From positions 1 to 23,370 of IMG/VR virus record IMGVR_UViG_3300030329_000089: a DNA stretch of 23,370 nt. One strand, given 5' to 3'. The notes below the pieces were generated by a model. It had not been told where the DNA came from. It did no database searches and saw only the letters and a list, made by a program, of their open reading frames with translations. The DNA is from a virus. The translations under genes were made by a program, and so were the position numbers. Positions within the stretch are counted from its first letter, which is position 1; the number at the start of each line of letters is the position of its first letter. Below, piece after piece: positions 23,344 to 23,370 of this stretch.

Positions 23344-23370
23344 TAATCCATTTATCTTCTACGGTCACTC

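Noticed and set aside
23344-23370. Terminator or new gene at the right edge
   Set aside because: Only 27 bases remain; no hairpin, promoter or start visible.
1-23370. Integrase, repressor, tRNA, CRISPR array or insertion sequence
   Set aside because: Looked for recombinase motifs, cloverleaf-type segments, spaced identical repeats and terminal inverted repeats on both strands; none found. No support for a prophage or mobile insertion here.

Overview
The window is a contiguous piece of a tailed-phage genome: the whole DNA-packaging, capsid, tail-fibre, lysis, tail and ejection-protein block of a podovirus-like (short-tailed) phage. Every gene I can support is on the + strand. Most neighbours overlap by 1 to 17 bases (TAATG, ATGA or GTGA junctions) or lie a few bases apart. 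No integrase, excisionase, repressor, RNA polymerase, DNA polymerase or tRNA is visible, so the replication genes must lie outside. Base composition looks about 40 percent GC by eye. The fibre architecture (LamG-like, SPRY-like and repeated marine-phage C-terminal domains) and the style of the ejection proteins suggest a marine phage of a Gram-negative bacterium. The host cannot be named from this sequence.

Layout: 1-309 is a control region with two tandem sigma70-type promoters and a paired repeat (ACTTAAGAACACTTAAG, two copies 69 bp apart). It leads into terS (310), terL (704) and portal (1965). Three small genes follow (3944, 4006, 4170), then scaffold (4446) and major capsid protein (5256). 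A strong hairpin lies at 6196-6228. Next come an unrecognised acidic protein (6247), two small proteins (6828, 6947) and a fibre module: a collar or fibre-like protein (7148), an alanine-rich coiled-coil protein (7723) and a 1037-residue multidomain fibre (8602). A lysis cassette follows: a small overlapping ORF (11712), a tail-anchored membrane protein (11830), a spanin- or holin-like protein (12370), an M15-family peptidase endolysin (12713) and a 3TM holin (13078). The tail is then completed by an adaptor-like protein (13476) and a nozzle/stabilisation protein (14122). Five consecutive large genes (15958-23343) are probably internal or ejected virion proteins.

How it fits together: TerS/TerL pump DNA through the portal into a capsid built on the scaffold. 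The adaptor and nozzle close the tail, the fibre module binds the host, and the ejection proteins would pass into the cell ahead of the DNA. The holin and peptidase end the cycle. Only promoters upstream of terS are convincing, so the block is probably a late operon, with the hairpin after the capsid gene adjusting relative output.

Most interesting: the symmetric paired repeat and promoter array in front of terS; three to five tiny unlisted-type genes at coupled junctions, including a six-cysteine GTG-start protein; the triple-repeat fibre, whose oligonucleotide texture differs from its neighbours; an alanine-rich insertion that splits two conserved motifs in the 7723 gene; and the five ejection-protein candidates, none with a recognisable transglycosylase.
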